Of a stretch of 64,000 bases of DNA, positions 8,952 to 17,615 are shown piece by piece. Each line of letters begins with the position of its first letter. Position 1 is the stretch's first letter. The translations under genes were made by a program, and so were the position numbers. Source of the DNA: Streptomyces sp. RKAG290 (GTDB lineage Bacteria > Actinomycetota > Actinomycetes > Streptomycetales > Streptomycetaceae). The notes under the pieces were generated by a model. The model saw nothing but the letters and a program-made list of their open reading frames with translations. It did not search any database and was not told the DNA's origin. The stretch covers positions 7,749,894-7,813,893 of the forward strand of contig NZ_JAJOZC010000001.1 in NCBI RefSeq assembly GCF_023701695.1, read 5' to 3'.

Positions 8952-9236
8952 TCAGACAGCCGGATCTGAACTCTTCTCCGCGAGGCTGATTCCTACCCGC
9001 CGTCTCAGAGCGCGCCGCAACTCCCGAACCTGGTCTTCCGTGCGCGCAGCACCTCGCACCGCCTGCTGCAACGTGCGCTCCGACTCTTCGAGGGACCTCT
9101 GAAGTCTGGCAGCTTCCTCTCGGACGACAGCGCTCCAATCCCTGACGGGACCGCTGGACCTGACGAAGTCGGCCAGCGCACTCCGCTCCCCGTAAACCGA
9201 TACCTGAAGAACCACGAGAGCATCCGGCACCTGCAT
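8952..9236 (-). CDS. Small coiled-coil hypothetical protein
   Basis: From ATG 9236 the frame gives about 94 residues: a short N-terminal beta/hydrophobic part (MQVPDALVVLQVSVYG), then a long charged helix (REEAARLQRSLEESERTL) predicted to form a coiled coil, and a basic C-terminus. GC3 is high. The stop lies immediately next to the stop of the transposase stub, so the two genes converge tail to tail. No family is recognised. A longer start at 9284 is possible but would run into the inverted repeat. Confidence 0.5.
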   Translation of the reverse strand: MQVPDALVVLQVSVYGERSALADFVRSSGPVRDWSAVVREEAARLQRSLEESERTLQQAVRGAARTEDQVRELRRALRRRVGISLAEKSSDPAV

Positions 9237-9289
9237 GGCGACATCCTGACACGCGACAGAACGACAGCCCTGCCCATCGCTCAATCAGG

Positions 9290-9322
9290 CAACCCGGCGA
9301 ACCTATGCGTTCACAGCACTAG
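9290..9322 (-). repeat. Right terminal inverted repeat (33 bp)
   Basis: Inverted copy of 6542-6574 with 3 mismatches. The outer CTAG is at 9319-9322. It marks the right boundary of the RCC1-carrying segment. Confidence 0.7.
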
Positions 9323-10086
9323 TGCGGTCGGCGAGGTGTTTGCGGAGCGAGTCCCATCACGTACAGCGCCGCAGGTGTTGCGCACGATCTGGTCGCGTAC
9401 TCCGGCGCGGATCGACGCAGAGCTGTCCCCACTCGCCGGGCGTCACACGGTTGCCCCAGAGAACACGGCAGGCAGCCATGGCTTCCTGCTCTGCGTTCTT
9501 GGCGAGAGCTCAGCGCCCTCCGCGTCGGTCGACCAGCCAGGTGGCAGCGTTCACGGGCTGCGCCCATTTCCGCGAAGGTACGGCGGGCACGGCGGCCGGC
9601 TTTCGTGGCCCGGGAATCGCTGTCGGCCACGGGGTGGCGGACGGGCCGGGAGCTGTTCGTCCTCAATCGCCGGACCGGCTGGTGGAAGGAGTCGGTCTCG
9701 TCCCGCTCCGGGCCGCGCTGGTTGTCGCCGTCGTCCTCCGCGTTGCTGTCGAGGCCGTCAGCCGGGGGAGGGGATGGTGCGAGTCATGTGCTGGGCATCA
9801 AGTCTTCCGAGCCAGGCTCTGGACAGTCCCGGGGCCGTGAATCCCTGGGCTTCTCGCATTCACGTCCCAGCCGCACTCACCTGCCGTATCCCTCAGTGGT
9901 CCCGGACAGCGGCCCTCGAACGCCCCGGGGGGTTGCCCTGCGCGTACCAGCCCCACGGACGCGCACCTACCCGTTTCAAGCCGCGTGACTGAAAGTGATA
10001 TTCCGATGACGTTTTGTCAGTGGCGACTGCTTTGATGGAGTGGTTGCGCAAGGGGGCGCGGCCGGTGGGGGAGGGGACGTTCGTCA
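9323..10086. other. Intergenic stretch without a supportable gene
   Basis: Several frames are open on both strands but none shows a start with a ribosome binding site, a conserved motif or a consistent GC3 pattern over more than about 60 codons. A minus-strand segment (about 9480-9560) reads ALAKNAEQEAMAACRVLWG and may be decayed coding DNA. Confidence 0.4.
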
Positions 10087-10439
10087 TGCCATGGGTGAGA
10101 ACGTACGTGCGCAGGGACGGAACGAAGGTGCGGGGCTATTCCCGGTGGGCAGCGGGCGGGCGCCGGGAGATGGCGATCCTGGTCACGGTGGGGCTGGCGG
10201 TCGTCGTATTGGGTAACCCCTCGAGTTCGGCTGACGGAACGGGCACCTCGCCGCGTCCGGCCGCCAGCGCGGCGTACCCGGTGAAGTTCCCTGAGTTGCG
10301 TAAGGGGCAGCCCCGGCAGGGGCCCAAGCCCTCGGTCTCGTACCCGATCAGATTCCCGGAGGCACGGAAGACACCATCCCGGCCACGGCCCGGGCCGACG
10401 GTGACGTACCCGATCCCGTGGGACCGGAGCGCACGATGA
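10087..10439 (+). CDS. Small membrane protein upstream of Mrr-like nuclease
   Basis: The chosen start is ATG 10087, which has GGGGAGGGG about 10 bases upstream; the frame is open further up to 10014. The 117-residue product begins MPWVRTYVRRDGTKVRGYSR, a motif recurrent in Streptomyces phage- and plasmid-linked small proteins. One transmembrane helix (AILVTVGLAVVVLG) follows, then three spaced YP(V/I)(K/R/P)FP-type units (YPVKFPE, YPIRFPE, YPIPWD) in a Pro-rich tail. The stop overlaps the next ATG (ATGA), so the two proteins are co-translated and may work together. Function unknown. Confidence 0.65.
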
Positions 10440-11131
10440 AAGCGCGCCGCCCTGCCCGGCGACGCCGCCCGGCTCGCTCACGCAAGCGCAAGCAGGCGTA
10501 CACCGGTGGCGAGATGCTCGTGGGCATCGCCGTCCTCGTGTGGTTGCTCTCCCGGCTGGCGGACTGGCTTGCCGCGCATCCCTGGGTCCTCCCCCTCACC
10601 CTGCTGACGGCGGTGGCCGGCGCGATCCTCTGGTTCCTTCCCCGCGTGCGGCAGGGGCTCCAGCGGCAGACCCACGCCCCAGCGCTGCGGTATCCGCTGG
10701 ACCGCCTGGACGGTCTGCACCACCGCGAGTTCGAGCACGCGATACGCGACCTCATGCGGCGTGACGGCTGCCGGAATGCCGTCCAGGTCGGCGGCACCGG
10801 CGACAACGGAGCCGATGTCAAAGCCACCGACCCCTTCGGCCGTCGCTGGGTCATCCAGTGCAAACACCGCCGCGCCGGCCTCGCGGGAGCCGCCGTCGGA
10901 ACACCCGACCTGCATGTTCTCAACGGCACCGGACGCCCCGTCCACAAGGGCGACGTCATCGTGCTGGTCACCAACGGCCGCTTCACGAAACCCGCCGCCG
11001 ACTTCGCTCGATCCCAGCACCTGCACCTCGTCGACCGCCACACCCTGGCCGCATGGGCCGGCGGCTCACGACCCCTGTGGGAGCTCCTGCGAGCGGTGCC
11101 ACCTCCCCGTAGACCGTCGCCGCTGTCGTGA
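10436..11131 (+). CDS. Membrane-anchored Mrr-like restriction endonuclease
   Basis: 231 residues. A very basic N-terminus (residues 1-20) is followed by two transmembrane helices (MLVGIAVLVWLLSRL and VLPLTLLTAVAGAILWFL) and a soluble PD-(D/E)xK nuclease domain of the Mrr_cat type. The active site is visible as GADVKATDPFGRRWVIQCKH: Asp, then Q-x-K. Soluble Mrr enzymes cut modified DNA; membrane-anchored versions probably act on incoming DNA at the cell surface. The gene is translationally coupled to the small membrane protein before it and lies beside an IS200/IS605 insertion, a common setting for mobile defence genes. Confidence 0.8.
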   Translation: MKARRPARRRRPARSRKRKQAYTGGEMLVGIAVLVWLLSRLADWLAAHPWVLPLTLLTAVAGAILWFLPRVRQGLQRQTHAPALRYPLDRLDGLHHREFEHAIRDLMRRDGCRNAVQVGGTGDNGADVKATDPFGRRWVIQCKHRRAGLAGAAVGTPDLHVLNGTGRPVHKGDVIVLVTNGRFTKPAADFARSQHLHLVDRHTLAAWAGGSRPLWELLRAVPPPRRPSPLS

Positions 11132-11283
11132 ACACCGGCACGAGACAGCGCCCCTGCCGGATAGCGCCCATCCACCACTTCTCCGGAGGGACTCGTGATC
11201 GCCAAGTCGCGCCCGCCACCACTCCAGCAACGCGACTGTCGCCGCACTCATGACGCTTGGCAAGGGCGACGGCTACCGGAGAT

Positions 11284-11326
11284 GAATCGCAGTGCACCGG
11301 GCTTTGGCCCGGTGGTGAAGCGATTC
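11284..11326. repeat. Left-end hairpin of the IS200/IS605 element
   Basis: Nested inverted repeats: outer arms GAATCGC (11284-11290) and GCGATTC (11320-11326), inner arms CACCGGGC (11295-11302) and GCCCGGTG (11307-11314). Such subterminal hairpins are what TnpA recognises in single-stranded DNA. Confidence 0.65.
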
Positions 11327-11349
11327 TGAGAAGTGCTCTGACCCGCAGG

Positions 11350-11762
11350 TCAAAGCGGACGATTCTGCTGCTCGATGTACGGACGGTCGACAGCGGAGCG
11401 CCGCCTATCGACCCGGCGAAGTGCGAGCCGGACCACAGGCGCTGCGCCTGCCAGTAGTGCTGGACCAGTTCCGGGTATTCCTGGCGGAGCCTGCGCGAGG
11501 ACACGCCCTTGAGGGAGTTGACCAGCTTGGACAGGGGGGCCTTGGGTGGGAAGTTCACGAGCAGGTGGACATGGTTGTTCTCGCCGTTGAACTCGACCAG
11601 CTCGCATTCGAAGTCGGCGCACACCGCCCGCATGATCTCCTCCATCCGTTTCAGGTGGGCGTCGTTGAAGACTCGATGCCGGTACTTCGTCACGAAAACC
11701 AAGTGCGCGTGAAGGGCGAAAGCACAGTGCCTACCAGTGCGGATATTCTGCATATCAGTCAT
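11350..11762 (-). CDS. tnpA: IS200/IS605 Y1 transposase TnpA (frameshifted at the catalytic Tyr)
   Basis: The frame from ATG 11762 gives a typical TnpA: HLVFVTKYRHRVF near the start, the HUH motif in NNHVHLLVNFPPK (residues about 62-74), then SLKGVSSRRLRQEYPEL and WSGSHFAGSIGG. The usual last helix carrying the nucleophilic tyrosine (YIEQQNRPL) and the stop at 11350 are only found one frame over; one base is missing at about 11378-11382. With that base restored the protein is about 137 residues, the normal length. TnpA excises and integrates the element as single-stranded DNA. As written, the catalytic Tyr is out of frame. Confidence 0.85.
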
Positions 11763-11787
11763 AAACCAAGTGCAGTACGATCACGAT

Positions 11788-13281
11788 ATGCAGCTCCGGT
11801 ACAACTTCCGCATCAGCCCGACGCCGGGTCAGCGCATCGCGCCGGCCCAGGCGTTCGGCTGTGTGCGGGTGGTGTACAACGACGCCCTGCGGATCCGCGA
11901 GGACGCCCGCAGGGCGGGGCTGCCGTTCGTGTCCTCGGCCCTGCTGTCGAAGATGCTCACCGCGTCGAAGAAGACCGAGGCCCGCGCCTGGCTCGGCGAG
12001 GTGTCATCGGTGATCCTCCAGCAGTCGCTCCGCGACCTGGACACCGCGTACAGGAACTTCTTCGACGGCCTCAAGGGCAAGCGGCCCCGCATGGGAGCAC
12101 CGCGCTTCAAGTCCAAGCGCGACAACCGGCAGACGATCCGCCTCACCGCCAACGCCCGGTGGAGGATCACGCCAGGCGGAAAGCTGTCCCTTCCCAAGAT
12201 CGGCGACGTCCCGGTGAAGTGGTCGCGCACGCTGCCCTCGGCGCCCTCCACGGTGACCGTGACTAAGGACGCGGCAGGCCGGTACTTCGCCTCGTTCGTC
12301 GTGGAGAGCGACCCGGCCGCGGACCTGGACCGGTTCGAGGACACCGGCCAGGCCGTGGGCCTGGACCTCGGCCTCACCCACTTCGCCGTGCTCTGCGACG
12401 GACGGAAGGTCAGCGCGCCGAAGTTCTTCCGCCGCGCCGAGCGCAAGCTGAGGAAGGCGCAGCGGAGCCTGAGCCGGAAGGCGAAGGGCTCGGCAAACCG
12501 CAAGAAGGCCGTGATCAAGGTCGCGCGGGCTCATGCCCGTACCGCCGACGCGCGCAGGGACTTCCACCACAAGCTGTCCACGACGCTGATCCGCGAGAAC
12601 CAAGCGGTGTACGTCGAGGACCTCGCGGTGAAAGGCCTCGCACGCACCCGCCTGGCCAAGTCGGTGCATGACGCCGGATGGGCGGCGTTCGTGAGCGTGC
12701 TGGAGTACAAGGCCGCCCGGTACGGACGGACCTTCGCGAAGGTGGACCGGTTCTTCCCGTCCTCGCAGCTCTGCTCCGCCTGCGGGGTGAAGGACGGACC
12801 CAAGCCGTTGGCCGTCCGTGAGTGGATCTGCGGGAACTGCGGGACCGTCCACGACCGCGACATCAACGCCGCACTCAATATCAGGACCGAAGGACGCAAG
12901 GTCGCCGCCGGACAGGCGGAGACCGTAAACGGCCGTGGAGCGCAGGTAAGCCCGGTACCCGTACCGGCATCGCGCGACGAAGCAGCAACCCACCCGAAGC
13001 AGCCCACCGCCCCGCGTGGTGGGAGCAGACGGGAATCCCCGGCCTTTAGGCCGGGGAGGAAGTCAATGGCCCGACAGCAACGAGCCCACCGTCCGTTTGA
13101 TCAACGGGCTCCCCGCTGGCCCCCTGAGACTGCCCATAGCTGGGCGTCCAAGAGGGCGGCAACCGGTTACGCCAGTGCACGGCTCCGGAGTACTCGATTC
13201 GTTTACCGCGCCGGGGCCCGACCACCGCGCGATGCGCCGGGGACGCGCGTGATCGAGCACGATCTCATGCGGCCGGCGTGA
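11788..13281 (+). CDS. tnpB: TnpB RNA-guided nuclease of IS200/IS605 (OrfB)
   Basis: From ATG 11788. Residues 1-185 form the N-terminal REC/wedge region. The RuvC motifs are GLDLGLTHFAVL with D193, VYVEDLAV with E277, and DRDINAA at 356-362; the zinc finger is CSAC (329-332) and CGNC (348-351) in the standard place. All catalytic residues are intact. TnpB proteins cut DNA next to a transposon-specific motif using a guide RNA made from the right end of their own element. Conserved sequence ends around residue 370-400; the open frame then runs through the right-end hairpin and about 70 codons into flanking DNA to 13281, so the native stop (probably inside the hairpin at about 13049) seems shifted out of frame. 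Confidence 0.9.
   Translation: MQLRYNFRISPTPGQRIAPAQAFGCVRVVYNDALRIREDARRAGLPFVSSALLSKMLTASKKTEARAWLGEVSSVILQQSLRDLDTAYRNFFDGLKGKRPRMGAPRFKSKRDNRQTIRLTANARWRITPGGKLSLPKIGDVPVKWSRTLPSAPSTVTVTKDAAGRYFASFVVESDPAADLDRFEDTGQAVGLDLGLTHFAVLCDGRKVSAPKFFRRAERKLRKAQRSLSRKAKGSANRKKAVIKVARAHARTADARRDFHHKLSTTLIRENQAVYVEDLAVKGLARTRLAKSVHDAGWAAFVSVLEYKAARYGRTFAKVDRFFPSSQLCSACGVKDGPKPLAVREWICGNCGTVHDRDINAALNIRTEGRKVAAGQAETVNGRGAQVSPVPVPASRDEAATHPKQPTAPRGGSRRESPAFRPGRKSMARQQRAHRPFDQRAPRWPPETAHSWASKRAATGYASARLRSTRFVYRAGARPPRDAPGTRVIEHDLMRPA
12900..13066 (+). ncRNA. Probable omegaRNA/right end of the TnpB element
   Basis: In TnpB systems the 3-prime end of tnpB plus the right end is transcribed as the guide-RNA scaffold, with the guide being the first bases outside the element. 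Here a strong hairpin (arms 13037-13044 and 13049-13056, TTTA loop) is followed by GAGGAAGTCAA. The guide would start at about 13067 (TGGCCCGACAGC). The RNA 5-prime boundary cannot be read and is a guess. Confidence 0.5.
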
Positions 13282-13810
13282 CCGAAGTCCACACGCCGAA
13301 CCACTGCTCGGCGCCGTAGTCCTCGTACCGCTCCACCTCGGTGAACCCCAGCTTCTCCGCGAGGCGCATCGAGCGCTCGTTTGCCGTCTGGGTGCGCAGC
13401 ACGACCGCCTCGCCGGGAAGTGCCTCAGCGAACCAGCCGAGCGCCGCTGCGCACGCCTCAGCGGCGTACCCGTATCCCCAGACCTGCGGCAGGATCAGGT
13501 AGCCGAGCTCGGTCTTCCCGATGTCCGGACGGACGTGTCCCGGACGCTCTTCGTGCGGATCGAGCATGATTGTGCCGATCATCGCCCCGTCGAGATCGAT
13601 CACGAAAAAGCCGGGGCGTCGCCCGGGCCACTCGGGCACCGCGCGTTCGAGTTCGGCGCGTGTCGGGGAACCGCCGAGGTAAGTACCCACCTCGGGAGCC
13701 GCGTTGAGCTCAATGACCGCCGCACGGTCCTGGGCTTCCGACTCGCGGAGTACGAGCCGCTCGGTCTTGATCGGGGCAGGTGGCCAGGCGAGGGCTCTGG
13801 GGTCAGGCAT
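13265..13810 (-). CDS. GNAT acetyltransferase, RimJ/RimL type
   Basis: 181 residues from ATG 13810. It starts with the RimJ/RimL signature IKTERLVLRESEAQD (residues about 14-28); the acetyl-CoA binding loop is in LPQVWGYGYAAEACAA (about 107-122); and TANERSMRLAEKLGF (about 142-156) is the characteristic late motif. Family members acetylate N-termini or small amines; the substrate is not readable. It stands alone. An in-frame TTG 9 bases upstream is less likely as the start. Confidence 0.88.
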   Translation of the reverse strand: MPDPRALAWPPAPIKTERLVLRESEAQDRAAVIELNAAPEVGTYLGGSPTRAELERAVPEWPGRRPGFFVIDLDGAMIGTIMLDPHEERPGHVRPDIGKTELGYLILPQVWGYGYAAEACAAALGWFAEALPGEAVVLRTQTANERSMRLAEKLGFTEVERYEDYGAEQWFGVWTSVTPAA

Positions 13811-14054
13811 GCCACCCAACCTATCCAGCAGATTCAGCAGCGATCAAGGCGCGTGCTTGAGCACTTCGACCAGCGTCCCCTGCCGCCCCCCCCGCTCCCC
13901 CCGCCGTCGTGGCGGGCTGCCGCGCGTGATGCCACCCCGCCGTCCCGAGAGTAGGCGAGGCCGCTTACCGGCGGCGGCGGGTCAGCGAGCTCTCGACACC
14001 GCCGGCGTGACTGGCCGCGGGGAAGGAGCCGCCCGATGGCCAGCGAGCGGTACG

Positions 14055-14572
14055 TCAGCTGGGTTCAGCGGCGCCGGCGTCGAGGGTTTTGCGCATCAGT
14101 TCGTCGATGGCTCCGTGCCGTTCGGCCATGGAGTCGAACAGGTCTGCGAGCAGCCACAGCACGAAGCTGTGCACCAGGGCTTCCTCCGGAGGGATCTGTC
14201 CGAACTGGTCGCGCCACGCCACAGTGTCCATACCCATCGCCGCGGCCATGAGGACACCCGTGACCATCGGCACCTGAGCCGGATCGGCCATCTCGAAGGC
14301 AGGGAGCCTACGGATCACAGCGGGGATCAGATCACTGAGCGGGTCAATACGATCCTTCCCACCACTCTGCTCAACCATCAGGAATCCGGTCAGCACGCCC
14401 ACCAGGAAGACCGTGCCCCGGGACACCTCCTCACGCCCGCAGGCATCCATCGCAGCCTGGACCCGCTGCTGAGCCTGCCGGCGTTCCTCGGGGTGGTCCG
14501 CTTCTCCAGGACCCGATACGAGTCCCACGCTGCCCGGATCGCCTCATCCGCGACTACACCATCATTCGTCAT
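14055..14572 (-). CDS. Conserved hypothetical protein (frameshifted in this sequence)
   Basis: The start frame (ATG 14572) reads MTNDGVVADEAIRAAWDSYR and the downstream frame ADHPEERRQAQQRVQAAMDA. They join if one base is restored near 14500-14501, giving VLEKADHPEER and a protein of about 172 residues. It is mostly helical, with two hydrophobic segments (GTVFLVGVLTGFLM and VPMVTGVLMAAAMG) that are too short and mixed to be confident membrane spans. No catalytic motif or family is recognised. Confidence 0.6.
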
Positions 14573-14652
14573 GAGCCGACCCTACTGAGCCGGGCCGAGG
14601 GTGCCTGCCCGGTTCTGGCCTGGACAGCGGTCGGGGGTGCGAGGGTGTCGTT

Positions 14653-15164
14653 ATGTTGATCGTGATGGCGGGGTTGCCCGGTGCGGGGAAGAGTTCGGTT
14701 GCCGAGGCGTTGGCGCGAAGGCTGGCTGCCCCGGTCGTCTCTGTCGACCCGATCGAGGCGGCGATGTGGCGTGCGGGGGTGGCGCGTAACCAGCCCACCG
14801 GCCTGGCCGCGTATGTCGTGGCCGAAGCCGTGGCCGGCGGTGTTCTCGCCCTTGGCCAGACGGTGATCGCCGACGCTGCCAACGCCGTGGAAGCGGCGAG
14901 GGAGCAGTGGCGGTCGCTGGCGGTCGTCATGGCGTCCCGGTGGCGTTCATCGAGGTGGTGTGTTCGGATCCGGTAGTGCACCGTCAGCGGCTGGAAGGCC
15001 GCTCCCGCGGGATCGAGGGCTTCCTGGAACCGACGTGGGACTCGGTGGAACGGCTGCGGGAGGAGTTCGCCCCGTGGACCGATCACCGCTTGGTGCTGGA
15101 CGCGATGATCGACGTGTCGTCCAACGTGGCGGCGGCTCTGAATTTCCTGGCGGGGGCTTCCTGA
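14653..15164 (+). CDS. P-loop ATP-dependent kinase, AAA_33/zeta-toxin-like (frameshifted in this sequence)
   Basis: The first frame starts MLIVMAGLPGAGKSSVAEAL: Walker A GLPGAGKS at residues 7-14, then SVDPIEAAMWRAG. The second frame begins HGVPVAFIEVVCSDPVVHR and contains the arginine-rich lid REx-type segment LEGRSRGIEGF, ending at 15164. One base is missing around 14919-14925; the joined protein is 170 residues, normal for these small kinases that phosphorylate sugars, nucleosides or antibiotics. The substrate is unknown. Confidence 0.8.
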
Positions 15165-15891
15165 GCTCGGCGGACTCACGACGGGAGCGTGGGTCCATCA
15201 TGTGGCAGTGGCCTGCTCCTCGCGCTCGATCAAGACGCGAGCATCCGTCGGGCGCCTTCGCGGACGATCTCGTCGATCAGGGAACCGGACTCGGCGGTGC
15301 CGCCGGCATTCACTACGCTGAACACGGGCGTGGCTTACCGGCCCGCGCGCCAACTCGGTGACCATCACAGGATCATTCGGGAGGGTACGCCCTTCGCGTC
15401 CCGCCCGGAGCTGATCCACAGGTTTTGGGCATTGCTCGATGAGATCTGCGTCCACCCGCATACGAGAGGCTGATCAGGCTGCCGCGGTCGTGCTCGACTA
15501 CTACTTGTCCCTGTGCGCGCCCTGATCGAAGTATCCGGCCGCAGCGGCGACGACGCGAAGCGCTGCTCCCCACCGCGTCGGCTGAAACAGCCCCCGACGT
15601 ACCGCTCTGCCGCACCCGGCACCGGGCGGCGGAGCGATGGTGTGCACCGCGACATCCTGAGTGGACGCCGCCCACCCCGGTGCGGCGGTGAGCGCTTTTC
15701 AACCTGCGGTAGAGCGCGCGGGTCGTTGCCTGTTGTGCACGACTGCTACTTGGGCAGTATTGAGCTGGCTGCCAACGCCTCGATGCCGATGAGGCAGCCC
15801 TGCCAGTCGAAGTCCAGGTTGATCATGCCGTCGACAGATCGCTCTGAGAGAGCAGTCGATCGTGCGTGGTCGCGGTCGGTACTCTGCGCCC
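15165..15891. other. Long non-coding or decayed stretch
   Basis: No complete gene. A plus-strand segment at about 15340-15470 reads YRPARQLGDHHRIIREGTPF and FASRPELIHRFWALLDEI, which looks like real protein sequence (high GC3) but has no start and ends in a stop; it may be the tail of a lost hypothetical gene. The last 50 bases serve as leader for the gene at 15892. Confidence 0.4.
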
Positions 15892-16809
15892 ATGGATCAG
15901 GGACAGCAGTCGATCTACGCCAGGGAGCTCTTCACGTCCTTGCGTGACCACGTGGGCCACGATCCCTACGCTGCTGTGGTGGTTCCCTGGCTCAGTCGGG
16001 CCGAAGTCGGCTATCGAGGCAGACTGGCGGACGCCGCCGAACGGTTGTGCGGCGAGACCTTCGACGGGCCCGCCACCGTGCGCGCAGACCTGAGCTGGGA
16101 ACTGTACGCGCTGAGCCGGGTCAGCGACGTGTTGCTGCTGCCCTTTCAGCCGCCCGCCGCAACGGCGGACGAGGCGCCTTGGGCTCGGAGGCTTCACCCG
16201 CTCGATCAATGGCCGGGCTTGGATATGACGCAGTACCTGCAGATTTTCACCCACCTGGGGCTGGCGCCCTTCGACGAGACGGGCACGTTCGACCCCTTTC
16301 TCCACGAGGTCGTGGAGGTCGAACAGGCTGAAGACCCCGACGAACCCGCCCGCGTCACCGGACTCGTCTGGCCCGGGCTGTGGCTGGGAAGGTTGCTCTT
16401 CAGTCGTGCAGGTGTGCGGATTCGAGCCGGGATCCACCATGCCGAACGCGGCGTGGCCGACCGGTCCCCGCTCTACTGGACCTTCGTGCGCCGTCACCGG
16501 CCCACGGTCGACTTGTCGCACGGGTGGGGCCACAACTCGCAGTGGCGCACGGAATTTCGCCTGGACTACCGCACAGAGACTGGCGAACTCCTCAACGCCG
16601 ACGGGTGCGAGGACATCGACGCGAACGAGGACGTCGATTCCCCCAGCGCGCTGCTGACTCCTGAAGAGCGGCGTCACCTCGTTCGAAACCGATGTCTGTT
16701 GCGGACGCCGGTGAACGCGGCTGCGTTGGCGGCTACTTCCTCTTGGGAGATGGAACTCTTCCCGTTCGACTGGCGGCTGCCGGCCTCGGAGGCGAGACAT
16801 TCCGCCTGA
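15892..16809 (+). CDS. Conserved hypothetical protein (soluble, 305 aa)
   Basis: 305 residues from ATG 15892, the first in-frame ATG. The protein is soluble, acidic and rich in Trp and Asp. It has no signal peptide or membrane helix. Segments likely to be conserved include YAVSR-type helices at 55-75, LDQWPGLDMTQYLQIFTHLG (about 101-120) and a beta-rich C-terminal half with SHGWGHNSQWRTEFRLDY (about 204-221). I do not recognise the family. Codon use is that of a normal Streptomyces gene and the frame is intact. Confidence 0.7.
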   Translation: MDQGQQSIYARELFTSLRDHVGHDPYAAVVVPWLSRAEVGYRGRLADAAERLCGETFDGPATVRADLSWELYALSRVSDVLLLPFQPPAATADEAPWARRLHPLDQWPGLDMTQYLQIFTHLGLAPFDETGTFDPFLHEVVEVEQAEDPDEPARVTGLVWPGLWLGRLLFSRAGVRIRAGIHHAERGVADRSPLYWTFVRRHRPTVDLSHGWGHNSQWRTEFRLDYRTETGELLNADGCEDIDANEDVDSPSALLTPEERRHLVRNRCLLRTPVNAAALAATSSWEMELFPFDWRLPASEARHSA

Positions 16810-16932
16810 TCGCCGGGTCCTGGCCTGCGTTGTGCTCCTCGCCGACGGCGTAGTGGAAGGCGGCATGGGTGACGTAGCCGTGGCGGGAGCTGGATGCTCA
16901 CCGCGAGTTGCTGCCCCAGTCACCGATCCAGA

Positions 16933-17454
16933 TCAGGGAAAGTACAGGCCGGACTTCTCCAGTACATGACTCGTGAACATGCCGCCCCAGACGACCCCGC
17001 CCCGGTACATCGTGGTCCGGACAGTGTCGTCCGGGGCGGTTTCGACAGTAAGGGGACGGCTGATCAGCTTCGTGTCGAGGATCCGGGCGTCCTGCGCGGC
17101 CCATTTGGCCGCCTCAGGTCGGACGCGCGCACTTGCCAGGGCCGGAAGTACCAGCGCCGCGTTGCGGGCACCGGGTATGCCGCCGCGCAGGCTCTTGGCG
17201 AAGCGCATCGCCCACGCTGTGAAGTCCGCCAGAGCTGCCGCGTCGATCTCGGGGACGGCGGTCGCGAAGACGAACAACTCTGCCTTCGTTCCGAACCAGC
17301 GGACCTTGCGGTCGGCGCGGCACCCGGCTATTACACTGCGGTCGTTCCAGCGCGGCGAGGTCACCGTGCAGCCATCGGCCGTCAGCCGGTCGTGGAGCGC
17401 TGTGAGGTAGGTACCCGCCGCGTCGGCGGTCGGAACGCTCGCATCCGGGTTCAT
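16933..17454 (-). CDS. Conserved hypothetical protein (173 aa)
   Basis: 173 residues from ATG 17454 (the frame stays open upstream to 17712, but that extension is non-conserved shadow). The N-terminal half has an alpha/beta pattern (YLTALHDRLTADGCTVT, then SVIAGCRADRKVRWFG), the middle a long helix (AALADFTAWAMRFAKS), and the C-terminus a beta-rich stretch with TMYRGGVVWGGMFTSHVLEK. Cytoplasmic. No family recognised. It may be monocistronic; the downstream gene is convergent. Confidence 0.65.
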   Translation of the reverse strand: MNPDASVPTADAAGTYLTALHDRLTADGCTVTSPRWNDRSVIAGCRADRKVRWFGTKAELFVFATAVPEIDAAALADFTAWAMRFAKSLRGGIPGARNAALVLPALASARVRPEAAKWAAQDARILDTKLISRPLTVETAPDDTVRTTMYRGGVVWGGMFTSHVLEKSGLYFP

Positions 17455-17615
17455 GCATGAATTCTTCAACACCCTTGCTGAATAAGGGAAGAGGAGTGCA
17501 GGGTGCCGTGCTCCCCGGGCCGTGCCGAAGGGCGACGAGGGGTGATCGCCGGTACAGCCCGGAGATGGTGGCGGTAAGGCGTGGTGTGAGCGGTCCGGCG
17601 GGAGATGGGGTGTGG

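Larger units (their letters stand above)
6542..9322. mobile_element. Inverted-repeat-bounded segment with RCC1 cargo and IS630 transposase stub
   Basis: The left end (6542-6574) and right end (9290-9322) are inverted copies over 33 bp with 3 mismatches; each begins with CTAG at the outer edge followed by TGCTGTGA. CTAG is the preferred IS630 target (TA duplicated), and the segment contains the 3-prime end of an IS630-type transposase gene at 8691-8951. Inside are also a secreted RCC1-repeat gene and one small minus-strand gene. The transposase is truncated, so the element should not move on its own. Alternatively the repeats could belong to another IS family and the IS630 stub be an independent scar. 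Confidence 0.6.
11284..13066. mobile_element. IS200/IS605-family insertion sequence (tnpA/tnpB, divergent)
   Basis: The element has the standard parts: a left-end hairpin at 11284-11326, a Y1 transposase gene on the minus strand, tnpB on the plus strand with starts 25 bp apart, and a right-end hairpin at 13036-13057 followed by GAGGAAGTCAA. Left and right hairpins share the plan CCGGGC-TTT-GCCCGG. There are no terminal inverted repeats and no target duplication, as expected for this family. The exact right boundary is set at 13066 by comparison with the usual AGTCAA end; the left boundary is less certain. Confidence 0.75.

Noticed and set aside
13067..13281. C-terminal extension of TnpB
   Set aside because: Lies outside the IS right end; the frame is open only because the native stop is shifted.
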